Shown: piece by piece, positions 45,266 to 57,656 of the stretch
Layout: every line of letters starts with the position of its first letter
Position numbering within the stretch: position 1 is the stretch's first letter
Assembly: GCF_002994745.2 (NCBI RefSeq)
Contig: NC_037092.1
Coordinates: 83,124,824-83,188,823, forward strand
DNA from: Rosa chinensis
Taxonomy: Eukaryota; Streptophyta; Magnoliopsida; Rosales; Rosaceae
Length of the DNA: 64,000 bases
Direction: 5' to 3'
Program-made: the position numbers and the translations under genes
Notes under the pieces: generated by a model
The model's input: the letters and a program-made list of their open reading frames with translations, nothing else
Databases searched by the model: none
What the model was told of the DNA's origin: nothing

Positions 45266-47705
45266 TTTCTCTAGTGCCGTTATCTCAATGTTCCTTGAAT
45301 TTCACAAATTGTAATATACTGCCTGGATTTGGTATGGTGTGAATTTTGGTTATTATCAAAGTGTAGGGAGAACAAAAAGGGTGCATCTGTTCAAGTTTAT
45401 GCAGATTTTGTATTAGTTACTGTATCGCAGATTTTGTATTTTGTTTTCTGTACTGTAGTACATACTATTGAAGCCATTTCTTCCAATTTTGATACTCTAT
45501 GAGCGATGCTTTTTGGTTTCCAAGAGTGCCTCTGGTGATGGAATATTGATCATCAAGCACACGTGAATGAATCTCTTGTCGTTGTTATTCTCATTTCACG
45601 GAGGAAAGTGAACTGAAATCATTTGCTACAAGTCTCGCGGGAGCTGCTTGACTTGAAAGTGAATCATATGCTTCATTACCTTCCAAGTTACTCCGCCATC
45701 TCAGCTTTCGAAAGAAGCTGAAGCATTGACATTATCGTTCACATCTGGACCCAGTTTCTTAAAAGTAAGCTAATCTGGCTAAATACCAAGAGCTAAGATA
45801 ATACTATCCTCTATAACTCCATCATAGAGGAAGATAATCTGTTTCTTCTTGATGTCCGTAACAATCAGGGTAGCCCACATCAACACGACGTGCATAATTT
45901 TAAGCCGTGTATATCGTTTTCCTATTGAAGTTCCATCAGTTGTCAAATTCTGACAGCTACTATTCCCATCCAAGCCCACAATGCTTGGAGGCCACTGTGT
46001 TTATTAGAGACTTCTGAGAGCTACAGCTACTGCTCTCTATGATCCCATGAAGTAAAGGTTTTCGCTCTTAATGATTCTTACCCTTTCAATATGCTAATTT
46101 CTGAGTGTGAAAACGATAGAAAACAAAGTTATGTCTATTTTGGATTCTGTGCAATGAAATTTATGAGTGAAAACAATAGAAAACAACCACTTCTTTATGT
46201 CTCTATATTTCAGCAACCACATATCTGTGCTGAATCTGCTGATGCAGGTATAGACAGGCCAAGTAACGCAGATAAGGCTAAATCATTGCCTCAGCAAAAT
46301 ATTTGGTTTTTCTACTTTTGCTGTTCTATTCCAGCCGTTGCTTTTGTTTCTGTTTTGGTTTAAGTGTATACATCACTTGTAAGTCACAAACACAGTACAT
46401 ACATGGACCGCTTGTTCCTTTTTCATTCTGGAAGTAACATGTAAAATCAGATAATGGTTCCGATCAATTTGTCATGCTTGCCTTGTTGGGAACAAGAGTC
46501 ATTATTTGCCCGTGTTAAAAAGGGTGTACTCCATAAACAAGTCATATGATGCTCTCTTTCTGGTGCGGGTAGGAGTTATTCTAATGTTGTGATCTAATAT
46601 AACAAGAATAACGGATTTTATGTCACATGTCATAGAAATTAAAGCATTCAATCCAAAATCAATCAAAAGTATGTTTGTTACCGACGTGCCATTTATATAA
46701 TGCTAAGAGTTCAATTATTGCTCTCTCTTATACTCCCAAGTGAAATGCACCTGCCTAGTTTTATAATGTGGATTAAGTCTAGTCGGTAGGCTCTTTAAGA
46801 AGAGGAGCAAGAGAAATAGTATTACATTATTATTTTGTTGTTTAGCTGGTAAAAGAGAGACTTGGTTTACTATCTTAAGCATGTGATTTGAGAACGCAAG
46901 CAAAATTCTTTGGAAGCAAGTAGACATCAATTCTTGGAGGTTCTTACAGCTTGCAATTGCGTAAGTGAATGGACCATCCATCTTAATAGATGGGACATAT
47001 TATAGAGATTCTTCAATCCATTTCATAAGATAAAATAGAAAAAAGACAAACATGCTTTACCAAAAAGATATGAATCCCACACGCCTAGGTATGTTATAGT
47101 TTTGGTTATTCCAACTTGTTTTAGGCTGTTAAATATAGGTTTGCAGTCTCACTTTCTACTGTTATACTGTAACTGATTTCTTAAATTCTTATAATTATTT
47201 GCCTAAACTATCTAGGTTCTTCTTTAAGGATATTGTAATTTATTGATGCTGCAAGTGTGGAATTCTTTCTTTTAGCATTTGTGCACTAAATTAACCAGAT
47301 GAGTAAGTGCGATTTGAAAATTATAAGCTCTGTGTGGACTAATTATGTTCACAAAACAATATTCACGTAGTTAGTTATTGACAAAAAATATCTTGCTCAA
47401 CCACTCTTCGAGGTAAATCTAACGGTGCAAATAATTATTTATAAATTGAGTTATTTTATTTTCTACTGTTAGATTTATATTCAACGGTGATTGAACATAA
47501 TTTTTATGGTAAGTTATTGATCAAGTGATCATCATTGTATGTTCACATGCTCCAAGATAATTTTATCAGTTATGCTCGCTATTGGTTTTAAATCACATAG
47601 TGGATAATAATAAAGCAGTTTTAGTTTATTTATTTTCCTTACTATTCTCTACTGTTTAATTTAAATTAATGACAGTTGAGCATAACAGACTGAATAAGTG
47701 AACGC
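45266..47705. other. CWC22 3' flank and unassigned intergenic DNA
   Basis: The 3' UTR is probably within 45266-45500. An open frame at 46091-46363 (90 codons) ends in a hydrophobic tail, IWFFYFCCSIPAVAFVSVLV, that looks like a C-terminal membrane anchor. It has no recognisable domain or homologue and could be an exon of an unrecognised gene or chance. From 46400 on the DNA is AT-rich with nothing further seen. Confidence 0.4.
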
Positions 47706-47725
47706 GACTTCTATGTGAACTAAAC

Positions 47726-47938
47726 CACCACAAGTGGTCGAGTTGGTAAGAGCCTCCAGGTGTGGAACCCTCACACCCGGGTTCAAATTCCGCCAACGCT
47801 TATTGGAGTTAAATCCCAATATATTCTTGGTGGCCAGGGGGCAGGAAGCGTTCTGACATGATCCCCTGACACGGATTAGTCTCTGGGCCTAGAAAGCCTT
47901 TGAGAAACCGTGTGATTTCGATAAAAAAAGAAGAAGAA
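47726..47938 (+). mobile_element. tRNA-derived SINE
   Basis: The body starts CACCACAAGTGGTCGAGTTG (box A-like GTGGTCGAGTTGGTAAGAG). A box B-like GGGTTCAAATTCC sits about 50 bases later, as in Pol III internal promoters. The 3' end is GATAAAAAAAGAAGAAGAA. The 20-base direct repeat GACTTCTATGTGAACTAAAC (47706-47725) and 47939-47958 differs at two positions, showing LINE-type target-primed insertion. The tRNA-like part does not close into a proper cloverleaf. Confidence 0.9.
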
Positions 47939-48238
47939 GACTTCTATGTGGACTGAACAGCGAATACCTATTCTAATGAAAATTTTGAGATACACTCTTC
48001 AACTCTTCTTCTCTTCAAGATTATCTATTTAAGCGAAAAACTATTGCATTTTCACATTGTGAAAATGAAAGCAAAGTTCCTTTTAAATTTTAACAACCCC
48101 CAATACAAAGAGAAAAACACGTACTTGAAGAATGCAATCAGTTTCATCAAGTTTTTTTTTTTTCAAGTTCTTATCATTTCTTATTTTTAAGGGACAATTC
48201 ATTATACACTCAATTCCTAAAAAATTTGATGAAAAAAA

Positions 48239-49005
48239 CCCACCTATTATTTATTTTCAATCTACACCCAATTATTGCCAACTAGAATAAAATATTAGAT
48301 TTTGTTTTTCAAAAAATTACACAAATTGCCATAATTTAAATCTGACAAACATAAGTCAACTAGCAAGATCAACGTCATCTTTAAATACCTTTTTTCTTTT
48401 TTTCTAAAAGATGATCAAATGGTTTCACTCCTACCCTCATGGTGACTCGAAACCATGACTTCGTACATAGGTAGTGGGTCATCTTTAAATACCTTGATTG
48501 TAGATGTTTTTTATTTGTCCCATTATTATCGTAGTTTTCATTAAATTCATCATGATTGCTAGAATTATGGAGTTTTTCTTTATAATTTTCTGAATTCAAA
48601 GGTTATATAGATTTAAGTGAATTTGATATTTACTTGCAACCTAACTGAAAGGTAAATGTTTAAAGTTTTTAATCCACCTGTTATTTCTTTTCAATCTACA
48701 CCCAATTATTGCCAACTAGGATAAAATATTAGATTTTGAAAATAAAGAATTACACAAATTGCCATAATTTAAATCTGACAAACATAAGTCAACTAGCAAG
48801 ATTAACGTCATCTTTAAATACCTTAATTGTAGATGTTTTTTATTTGTCCCATTATTATCGTAGTTTTCATTAAATTTATCATGATTGCTAGAATTATGGA
48901 GTTTTTCTTTATAATTTTCTGAATTCAAAGGTTATATAGATTTAAGTGAATTTGATATTTACTTGCAACCTAACTTAAAGGTAGAGGTTTAAAGTTTTTA
49001 ATCCA
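48239..49005. repeat. Tandem duplication, about 333-bp unit
   Basis: Copies 48239-48672 and 48673-49005 are nearly identical (CAATCTACACCCAATTATTG, GCATTTAATAAA-free AT-rich core, TTAAAGTTTTTAATCCA at both ends). The first copy is longer because of an 86-bp insertion at 48392-48477 plus its 18-bp TSD. No gene inside; minus-strand open frames in both copies are shadows of the same repeat. Confidence 0.85.
48392..48477 (-). mobile_element. 5'-truncated SINE-like retroposon, 86 bp
   Basis: Flanked by the exact 18-base repeat GTCATCTTTAAATACCTT (48374-48391 and 48478-48495). The second tandem copy of the host repeat has the empty site with one copy of the 18-mer. On the minus strand the insert reads GGTTTCGAGTCACC, a box B-like sequence, and ends in an A/G-rich tail, as in SINEs. 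Confidence 0.75.
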
Positions 49006-49499
49006 ACTAATAGATTTTTTTTTTAATACACAACCTAAAGATTAGACACATGCATATGTTTAGTGAACTTGACTTTTAGAAATTTTACATATCAACCTAT
49101 TTATTAGAATCATTTTTCACATCAACCTCTTTCTTAGGTATTCTATATATCATTGCGAGTTGACCATGTTTGTTAGGTTGAAGGTCTCTATATTATACCT
49201 ATATAATAAGGTACCTGATCATTAGAACACTTTTTCTAGTTAATTTGATTTCAAATATGTAACTGATATATAGGAGATTTATTTTTTGTATGACACCTCT
49301 ATATTAGAATCAAAATTGTTTTTTTGTATCATCCTCTTTTGTTAGGTTTTCTACTATATTATACCTATGATTGTAGAAGATACGCCTTTTTTTTAGCTTG
49401 AAGGTTTATGGTATTCAAGCCTCACTTACATATAACTATTTAGTGGGTAAATTAGAAATGTAGTAGTTGAGAGTGAAAACCTATCATGAAATTAATAAG
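49006..49499. other. AT-rich intergenic, nothing recognised
   Basis: No gene. Phrases such as ATATTATACCTAT recur in imperfect form (49190-49400). Confidence 0.4.
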
Positions 49500-50385
49500 T
49501 TTTAAATGCACACTCTGAATTACTTAATACACACTCCATACTTAATACACCACCTATTTAATTTCTCATTCTAATATTGTACTAAATACACAACCCAAAG
49601 TACCTAAAATATCCTTAATCTCAAAAATCATGAAATATCCTATTATTTGACTATATTAAGGCTACTATTTAATATGATTAGTATATTCTAGTATATTGAT
49701 GTTTTTAAATGACCATATTGATTACTTGTGTTACTTATTCAGAAATCCATAAAGAATTATTATTGTTCCCTTTAAATAGATGCATATAAATATGTTTTAT
49801 ATTATTTGAGTTCTCATCCACCAAACACCATATTGATCAAGTATAAAATTATGAGTTGATCATTTAACCAAAACTATATCACTAGTTTCTCTCCAATGGT
49901 GGAACTACATAGTTGTCATTAGAGGGGCCAAACAAATTAACAATTACAAAGTTTTTTCACCCATAATTTTTTATATTAGAAAATAAATGGATTAATCGTA
50001 TCTCTTAGAAAAAAGAAAGAAAAGGAAATTAACTAAAAAAGGGAGTAAAACGATCTGTTTTAAAAACATTTAATACCATTGATTTTGCAATTCTAAATTT
50101 TATGGCTTCTAACCTTATTTAATTACAATTTATTTAAGAAAAAATTAAATTAGATAGTTCCTAACTTTATTCTTGTACTAAATTAGGAGGCCATGTATAG
50201 AAATTTGTTGTGTTTATCTAACTATTTATGCATAAATTATTCTATATAAGGAAAATATGACTATTTTTTTCTTTCTTTCTAATGCATAGATGTCTGTTTT
50301 GGTCATTCAACCTATCTACAAAATCTAATTAAAATATAAAATAATAGGGATGTGTATTAAGTGATTAGGGATGTGTATTTAAAAT
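49500..50385. mobile_element. AT-rich MITE-like element, about 885 bp
   Basis: The left end TTTTAAATGCACACTCTGAA and reverse-complemented right end TTTTAAATACACATCCCTAA form an imperfect inverted repeat of about 38 bases; both continue with ACTTAATACACA. No clear TSD and no coding sequence, so the superfamily is undetermined. Confidence 0.5.
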
Positions 50386-51946
50386 TTTTCTATGACAATA
50401 TACCTAAAAAGAAGAAGAAAGTAATCCTAGAACAAGATACATACTTTACAATTAGATATTTTTCAAGTATGTAGAGAGGCACTGAATGTGAGCCTAGGAG
50501 TGCAAACACAAGAACAAAAGCTTTTGCCCATTTCCTAACCCCATCTCCAACCATTTTCTTTTCTTTCATAACATTTTTTTAGTTGTCCCACAAAAACACA
50601 AGCGAGAAGTATCATGCCTATTTGTCCTCCGCCATTTCTTTCAAGCACAAAAAACATTTTCTCTCAGTGTTTGAATCAAAATCTCTTTCCATCTGTTGAA
50701 ACAATAATTGTTCCCGTCAAGGAAAAGAAAATTGAAATTCTATTCAGAAAGAAAATACCTACATATAAGGAAAACAAGAACTAAAATTTGTGTTGGAAAT
50801 GAAATACTATTGTAATGAGCATATATAGAAACATATACTCAAGTCAGTAATCACAATATAAAAGCAAGGATGAAACTAAGGATGTAATTGATTATGATAT
50901 AGTCAAAATGAATTGATTTATTAGCTTAATATTTTAAATGCAAATGGATGATAAAATTAAGGAAGATACTTAATTTAACTCTTCACAATCAGAAGGGAAA
51001 ATTAGATATATCAAAAAAATGAGAAAAATTATTAATTATAGACATATACTCTATATGAAAGGTTTGCTTATGTAGAGTGGGTGTAAATTGAAAGAAAAAT
51101 ATCTATGAGTTTTTCCCAATAGAAGTTTATATTTTTAGGTTTATATCTAATTTTCTCTATTTTTAACATTTATCAATAAACACCGGACGTGTAAAAAACA
51201 GAAACAAAAACACAAATTTCAGTTGAAAAAGGAGCGAAAAGAAAGAGCAATTGAATAGAACAACGATGTCGTCTTCAGTAGTTGTTGAGCTGTGTCTTGC
51301 TTCTCATCATCTTCCTTCAACCCCCAAATCTCTCTCTTGGTCAACTCCCCTTAAAAGACGACGCCGTCCGTGATTCTCACCTCTCTTTTCTCTCTCTGTA
51401 AACTCCATGTAGCTGCAGTAAATAAAAATCTTTCAAACAAAATTATTGGGTTTGTGGAAAAATACTACTTGTATTCTTTACAGATAAACCATTCTTAGCT
51501 TCCACGAGATGATTACGGATAATAAGTTGCTATCTTGGACTTTAGCTTATCCTATTCTGTTCTCTTTGCTTGTGTATGTATACATGTGCATATATAGGCC
51601 CTCAGTCGGTGCTTCTACTTTAACTTACTCATAGTCTTTCATTGTTCTCTTATACTGTTTTCAATTCAATTCTTGTACTTGGATGATGGGTTTTGCTGTG
51701 CTTTTCTCCCTAGTTCACTGAACTTAGGAGGTCACTCTCTTCTGGGTTTTGCTCAGATAGACACATTGAGCTCAAAGTTGAATTCTTTTAGAGTTTTCAA
51801 GAGATTATGCTTTCTTTGTTTTTGTTAAAGTTGAATACTTGATTGTTGGGAGTTGGATTTGAACACAATTTGGCTGTAAAGTTGTTGTCTTGGTACTTAA
51901 TTTGCCTGTTTCCAAATCACATTTGGGAATTTGGGGTATTGTTTTG
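50386..51946 (+). promoter_or_regulatory. Upstream region and probable 5' leader of the GH127 gene
   Basis: AT-rich to about 51230, then a CT-rich stretch (51290-51410, TCTCACCTCTCTTTTCTCTC) that looks like a plant 5' leader. A GTAAAC donor-like site follows near 51400, so a leader intron is possible. The start of transcription cannot be fixed. No other gene seen. Confidence 0.4.
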
Positions 51947-54900
51947 ATGGAAATGAAGGGTTTTGGGTCGATTGATATGTCATCTGTGTTTGTGATTTTT
52001 CTGGTATGTGTATGTGTGTGTGGTTTGGCTGAGGGTAAGGAGTGTACAAACACTGTTCATCCTGGGATGGCATCACATACTTTACGGTTTGCGCTTTTAT
52101 CTTCCAATAATGAAAGTTTGAAGAAGGAGATGTTCTCACACTACCACGTGACACCAAGTGATGACATTGCTTGGTTGAATTTGCTCCCAAGAAAGATATT
52201 GAGGGAGGAAGATGAATATGAGTGGTCAGTGCTGTACCGGAAGATGAAAAACTCCGCTGGTGGTTCTGAGGCCCCCGGAGGTTTTCTCAAGGAAGTGTCA
52301 TTGCATGATGTGAGGTTGGATCCAACTTCACAACATGGGAAGGCACAGCAAACAAATCTAGAGTACCTGTTGATGTTGGATTCGGATAGTTTAGTTTGGA
52401 GCTTTCGAAAGACAGCTGGTTTAGAAACCCCTGGGGCACCATATGATGCTGAAGGTTCGTGGGAGGCATCGACTGGTGAACTGCGGGGTCATTTTGTAGG
52501 TTAGTCATACTTGCTAACTCATTGTTTTGTTTTCTCTGTTAACATTATGTGCATTGCTCATTACAGCTTTTCTGTAATTTTCATTTCATCACATGTTCAT
52601 TGGTCTTCTTCATTAACATTATGCTGTCATACTCTAATTGTGATTTTATTAAAGCTGCTTTCAATGTTGTGTCAAGCTTCCTTAGATTCTGTGTATTGTA
52701 TACAGTTTAAGAAAGGGAGCTACTTCTGAGTCCACCTTAGTTTGGAGAAATGGTTGTGTGTGTGTGTTTTTTTTTTCTTTTTTCTTTTCTTTGATATTAT
52801 TATGGAGAGAATGAATAATATGCAAAAAATACTCATGATGAACTATCAAAGATATATAATGGTTCTGTGCCTTTTGGATTTTTAGATTTCCAATTAGTTT
52901 TTAATAATCATCTTGTATAGTGTATAGTTGCATACCAAGTAACTTGCTTTTATGTCTTGAAGGGCATTATTTGAGTGCTTCAGCAATGATGTGGGCTAGC
53001 ACTCATAATGATACTCTCAAAGAGAAGATGTCTGGGATTGTGTCAAGTCTCTCTCTTTGTCAGAAGGAAATTGGCAGTGGATATCTTTCGGCTTTTCCAA
53101 CTGAGGAATTTGATCGCTTTGAAGCTATTACACCTGTCTGGGCTCCTTATTATACCATTCACAAGGTAGAATCAAATTGGGTTGTTTCACTAGAGTAAAT
53201 ACTTTAGTTTGATTCAGAGAGTCATATGTTTAAATTTTCAACTTGTCTACTTTGACAGATCTTGGCAGGCCTGTTTGATCAGTATACACTTGCTGGTAGT
53301 GATCAAGCTTTTAATATGATGAAATGGATGGTTGATTACTTTTACAAACGTGTTCAGAATGTGATATCGAAGTACAGTATAGCACGCCATTATCTGTCAC
53401 TCAATGAAGAAACTGGTGGCATGAATGACATTCTTTATAAGTTATATGCTATCACGGTAAGTAATTACTATCAAGCACCTTTTCTCGAATTCAGATCTTC
53501 GTTTTGATAGCACACAATTCATTGCTGTTAAGTACTTCTAATATGTGAATGTTGGGTTGTGTCAACCTTTCATATTGCTATGCTCAGGGAGATACAAAGC
53601 ATTTATTGTTGGCTCATCTTTTTGACAAACCCTGCTTTCTAGGAGTGTTGGCAGTGCAGGTAACCATTGTTTTCTTTTCAATATCTCTAGGTATCCCTTA
53701 GAAAGTTTAAATATTTTGTCTTCATTTAGTAAGCAGAGAACAAACACAATGAGGAATTCAGTTTTTGCACCAAAGAGAAACTAATAAGGCTCCTAAGTCT
53801 TGACAAAGTTATATAATAGATATACAAAGAATCAAAGTGGTAAATTTTTTACATGTAATTCATCTATATTTCCTTGGAAATACTTTTGGGACTTTTGGAG
53901 AATGATTATGATCTGAAAAAGTTGGAAGAGGATTCACTGGTTCTGGCTTTTCTGTCTCTTGCTATATCTAGGACAATCAAATTTTTAGTTTCTCTGAAAC
54001 TCATCTCTTGTAATGCCTCTCATCAAGTAGCTTTTATACTTGTAGGCTGATGACATATCTGGTTTTCACACCAACACGCATATTCCAGTTGTCATTGGTG
54101 CTCAAAAGCGGTATGAAGTCACTGGTGATCCACTTTATAAGGTAAATGCTTTATTTATATTGTGGAGTATATGAATTAGAGTTCTCAACAAACAACTGAG
54201 TACCTATGTACTGTTTATATTTGTGCTTGCAAATTGGTTCCCCTCACATTCCATGTGTGTTTGTAGGTGTGTTACTTCTCTTTTGCGTATGGCATTTCAC
54301 TTGTGTTCTTCAACTTTACACTACCATCATGTCTCTTGACCAAGAAAGAGAACAAAAAAAAAAAAAAAAAATCCTCTTGTCCATTCGTATGTCAGAACAT
54401 AGGCCATTAGTAGTCTATTAGTTCTCTGAAGGTTTAGCTTATTAGGGATGACTTTAATGCTAACACTTCTCAAAAATCTGAAATTGTCAGGAAATGGGGA
54501 TTTTCTTTATGGACATGGTTAACTCTTCTCACAGCTATGCAACAGGAGGGACATCAGTGAGCGAGTTTTGGTACTAAAATTCAGCAAATTAAATGCTAAC
54601 CTGAGGACAAGTAGTTTGAAAGTCTAGATGCATCCTTTTATCGAGGGATGCTTGTTTCTTTCAGACTAGGTTTTTATTCCCGAATTGTTCTGATTTGCTT
54701 TCCTGAAATTGTGAGCAGGTCAGACCCTAAAAGATTGGCGGCCACTCTACAATCAGAGAATGAGGAATCGTGCACAACTTATAACATGCTGAAGGTATGC
54801 ATTTTTGCAATTATCAATCAAGGAAAGACCCTGGCTGGAGATAGTTTTTTCTTTGTTTTTTCTTTTATTTAGTTATATGGGAGGTTGGTTGATTGCTTTA

Positions 54901-57227
54901 ATTATCTATTCTTTCTACAAAGAAAGACCTTGGCTGTGGTGTGTGTTCCCCCTACTAATGCAAAGGCTTCTCTGATACGTTACATGATATTCTCTAGCAG
55001 ATTTTAGTTTATCAATGAAGGAAAAATTCTGGGAGGAAAATTTGTGCATTCTCCATCCACTTTATAGTTTTCAAGTTATTTATCATAAAGGAACACTGCT
55101 TCTTCAACTTTGGCACTTTGCAATCATCTTGTAGGTCTCTCGCAACCTGTTTAGGTGGACCAAAGAAACAGCATATGCGGATTATTACGAGCGAGCTCTA
55201 ACGAATGGTGTGCTAGGTATCCAAAGAGGAACTGAGCCTGGAGTCATGATCTACATGCTCCCACTAGGTCGTGGACAGTCCAAGGCCAAGAGTTATCATG
55301 GTTGGGGTTCACCATTTGGCAATTTCTGGTGTTGTTATGGCACTGGTATGAGATCACTTGTTCCTTCTAACATTTTCTTTCAGATTCTAACAACTTGCTT
55401 TAAAAGTTTCATGATCTTTACATGTGTTCTCGTTTCCAACTTGTTCTAATTGAAGCAATTTAGACTGCTATTCCATTTCTGCTGTAGTAGGTACAGCCTA
55501 ATAACTATCAGTACTGTATTACTGCTCGATGCTTTTGTAGGGATTGAATCGTTCTCTAAGTTGGGAGATTCCATTTATTTTGAAGAGGAAGGAGAAACTC
55601 CTGGTCTTTACATTATCCAGTATATATCAAGCTTGCTTGATTGGAAATCTGGGCAAGTCGTACTTGATCAGACAGTTGATAACATCAATTCCTGGGATCC
55701 TTACCTTAGAATCACGTTAACATTTTCTTCAACGAAGGTACATCACATTGACTATGGCCTCAACAGTAACACTCGCATGGTTCATATCTTCGATTGTTGA
55801 AATTCATCATTTTGCCCACAAAATAATCATGCACAGGTGTTGTATACTTTGTATTGGTTAGATTCAATCCTCATTTACATCTGTGTGATTGGTTTTGGTC
55901 TCTAGATGTTGGTGGCCTGTCCCATCCAAAAAAGAAAATCTCAGGTGTTTTTTTTCTGCAAAACATGTTCTTATGTTGGACTAAATGATGCAGGGTACGG
56001 GAAAATCATCTACCTTGAACTTGCGAATGCCAATTTGGACTGATTCAGATGGTGCAAAGGCAGCATTGAATGGTCGAAGTCTGCAGCCATCAGCTCCAGG
56101 CATGAGATACTATAATAATATCCTCTTTAATTTCTGATACTATAATAATTTCCTCTTTAATTTCTGATCCTCTTCACGCTCATTTTCATTTCAACTTTTA
56201 GGTATATATTATAGACATAATCGATTTTATCTATTTGTGGGATGCAGGTAGTTTCTTACCAATCCCAAATAAATGGAGCCATGGTGACACAGTAACTCTT
56301 CAGCTACCCCTTACTCTGAGAACAGAAGCTATTAAAGGTACCCTTAATAAAATCCATTCCTACACAAACTTTTTGTAGTATATTTCTTTTAGCAACAAAA
56401 GATTTTTGTAGTATATTTCTTTTAGCAACAAAAGATTCTCTCATAAATGATGTAGAACTGACCATATCCTTTGAATAAACCCAGATGATCGGACAGAGTA
56501 TGCTTCACTCCAAGCAATTCTTTTTGGTCCAGTTCTGCTTGCGGCTCATACTAGTGGTAACTGGGACCTCCAAACCAAGTCCAACTCCCTTTCAGACTGG
56601 ATAACTCCAATCCCTTCCTCGTACAATAACTATTTGGTTTCTTTCTCCCAAGAGTACAAAAACTCTACTTTTGCCTTGGCCAATTTAGACCAGTCGATTG
56701 AACTAGACAACTTTCCAGAAGCAGGCACTGCTGCTGCTGTTCATGCCACTTTCAGACTCATTTTAGATGACTTGTCAATAAAAGTTCCCAAAGCGCAAGA
56801 CGCTATTGGTAAATCAGTCATGCTAGAACTGTTTGATCTTCCTGGGAAGGTTCTTGGGCATCAAGGGAAAGACAAGAACCTTGTGATAGCAGATTCTTCA
56901 AGTAGCAAGGACAACATAGTTTTTCGCTTGGTTCCAGGTTTGGATGGAAAGAATGCATCGACCTCCTTGGAGTCAGAAAGTGACAATGGTTGCTTTGTGT
57001 ATAGCTCGGAGTTGGAGGTTAATGCAGCCTTGAAGCTCGGTTGCAATTCAGAATCGTCAAACGATGGATTCAAACTGGCAGCCAGCTTTGTAATGAAGAG
57101 TGGAATAAGTCAGTATCATCCTATTAGCTTTGTTGCCCAAGGGGAGCATAGGAATTTTCTTCTACAACCATTGTCAAGCTTCATGGATGAATTTTATACT
57201 GTCTATCTTAACATTACAACTGTTTAA
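51947..57227 (+). CDS. GH127 (DUF1680) glycoside hydrolase, probable beta-L-arabinofuranosidase, secreted
   Basis: Twelve coding exons: 51947-52499, 52963-53165, 53259-53456, 53588-53659, 54046-54141, 54491-54570, 54719-54794, 55135-55345, 55541-55737, 55994-56099, 56248-56337, 56485-57227. They sum to 2625 bases (874 aa and stop), about the size of the plant family. An N-terminal signal-like stretch (MSSVFVIFLVCVCVCGLAEG) suggests export to wall or apoplast. Family marks: SLHDVRLD, AQQTNLEYLLMLD, YYTIHKILAGL, LNEETGGMND, ENEESCTTYNMLK (near residue 415; Glu and Cys known as zinc/catalytic residues in GH127) and FWCCYGTG (near 490; vicinal Cys, one the nucleophile in the bacterial enzyme). 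The substrate is likely wall arabinose, by inference. ATGs at 51890, 51953 and 51977 are in frame; those at 51947-51977 put the hydrophobic segment nearest the N-terminus. Intron 10 begins GC. Confidence 0.93.
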
Positions 57228-57639
57228 GTTCGAGCATGATTTTGGAGACTAGAGCTAATGAATTGGGAACAAATTATTTATGGTGGCTACAGTCATCAAC
57301 TACCTTGATTTCTTTGGCACTATATGGGGATCAATCTGAGTCTTTTTTTCCTGGCCTATCTCATTGAGGAGTCAATCAAGTTCCTGAATTAAATGTTTAC
57401 TTCTATTACTAGTAGTATTATTCATTTTGTATAGAGATATTTTAATCAAATCCTATCTGCTACATTAATTTTGATTGTAGTCCCGCCACTTTTTTATTGT
57501 TAATTGCAGTCCAATCATTTTCTTCGTTGTTCATGTTGCCCCTCAAGGTAAATAAAGGAAATAAATCAAAATCCCCATAATTTGGGGTTTATTTTTCAGT
57601 TTAAATATTTAAATTTTGAATTTCAAATTCCTCATATCT
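57228..57639 (+). other. GH127 3' UTR and flank
   Basis: Probable 3' UTR; no gene. TATTCATTTTGTATA near 57420 is AT-rich as near plant poly-A sites. Nothing else seen. Confidence 0.4.
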
Positions 57640-57656
57640 ACTCAAGGAAAATAATT

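Noticed and set aside
46091..46363. Small tail-anchored membrane protein gene
   Set aside because: Hydrophobic C-terminus is suggestive, but no homologue or promoter; kept only as a note in the flank entry.
47726..47800. tRNA gene
   Set aside because: Box A/B-like motifs are present, but there is an A-rich tail, 20-bp TSD and no proper cloverleaf; it is a SINE.
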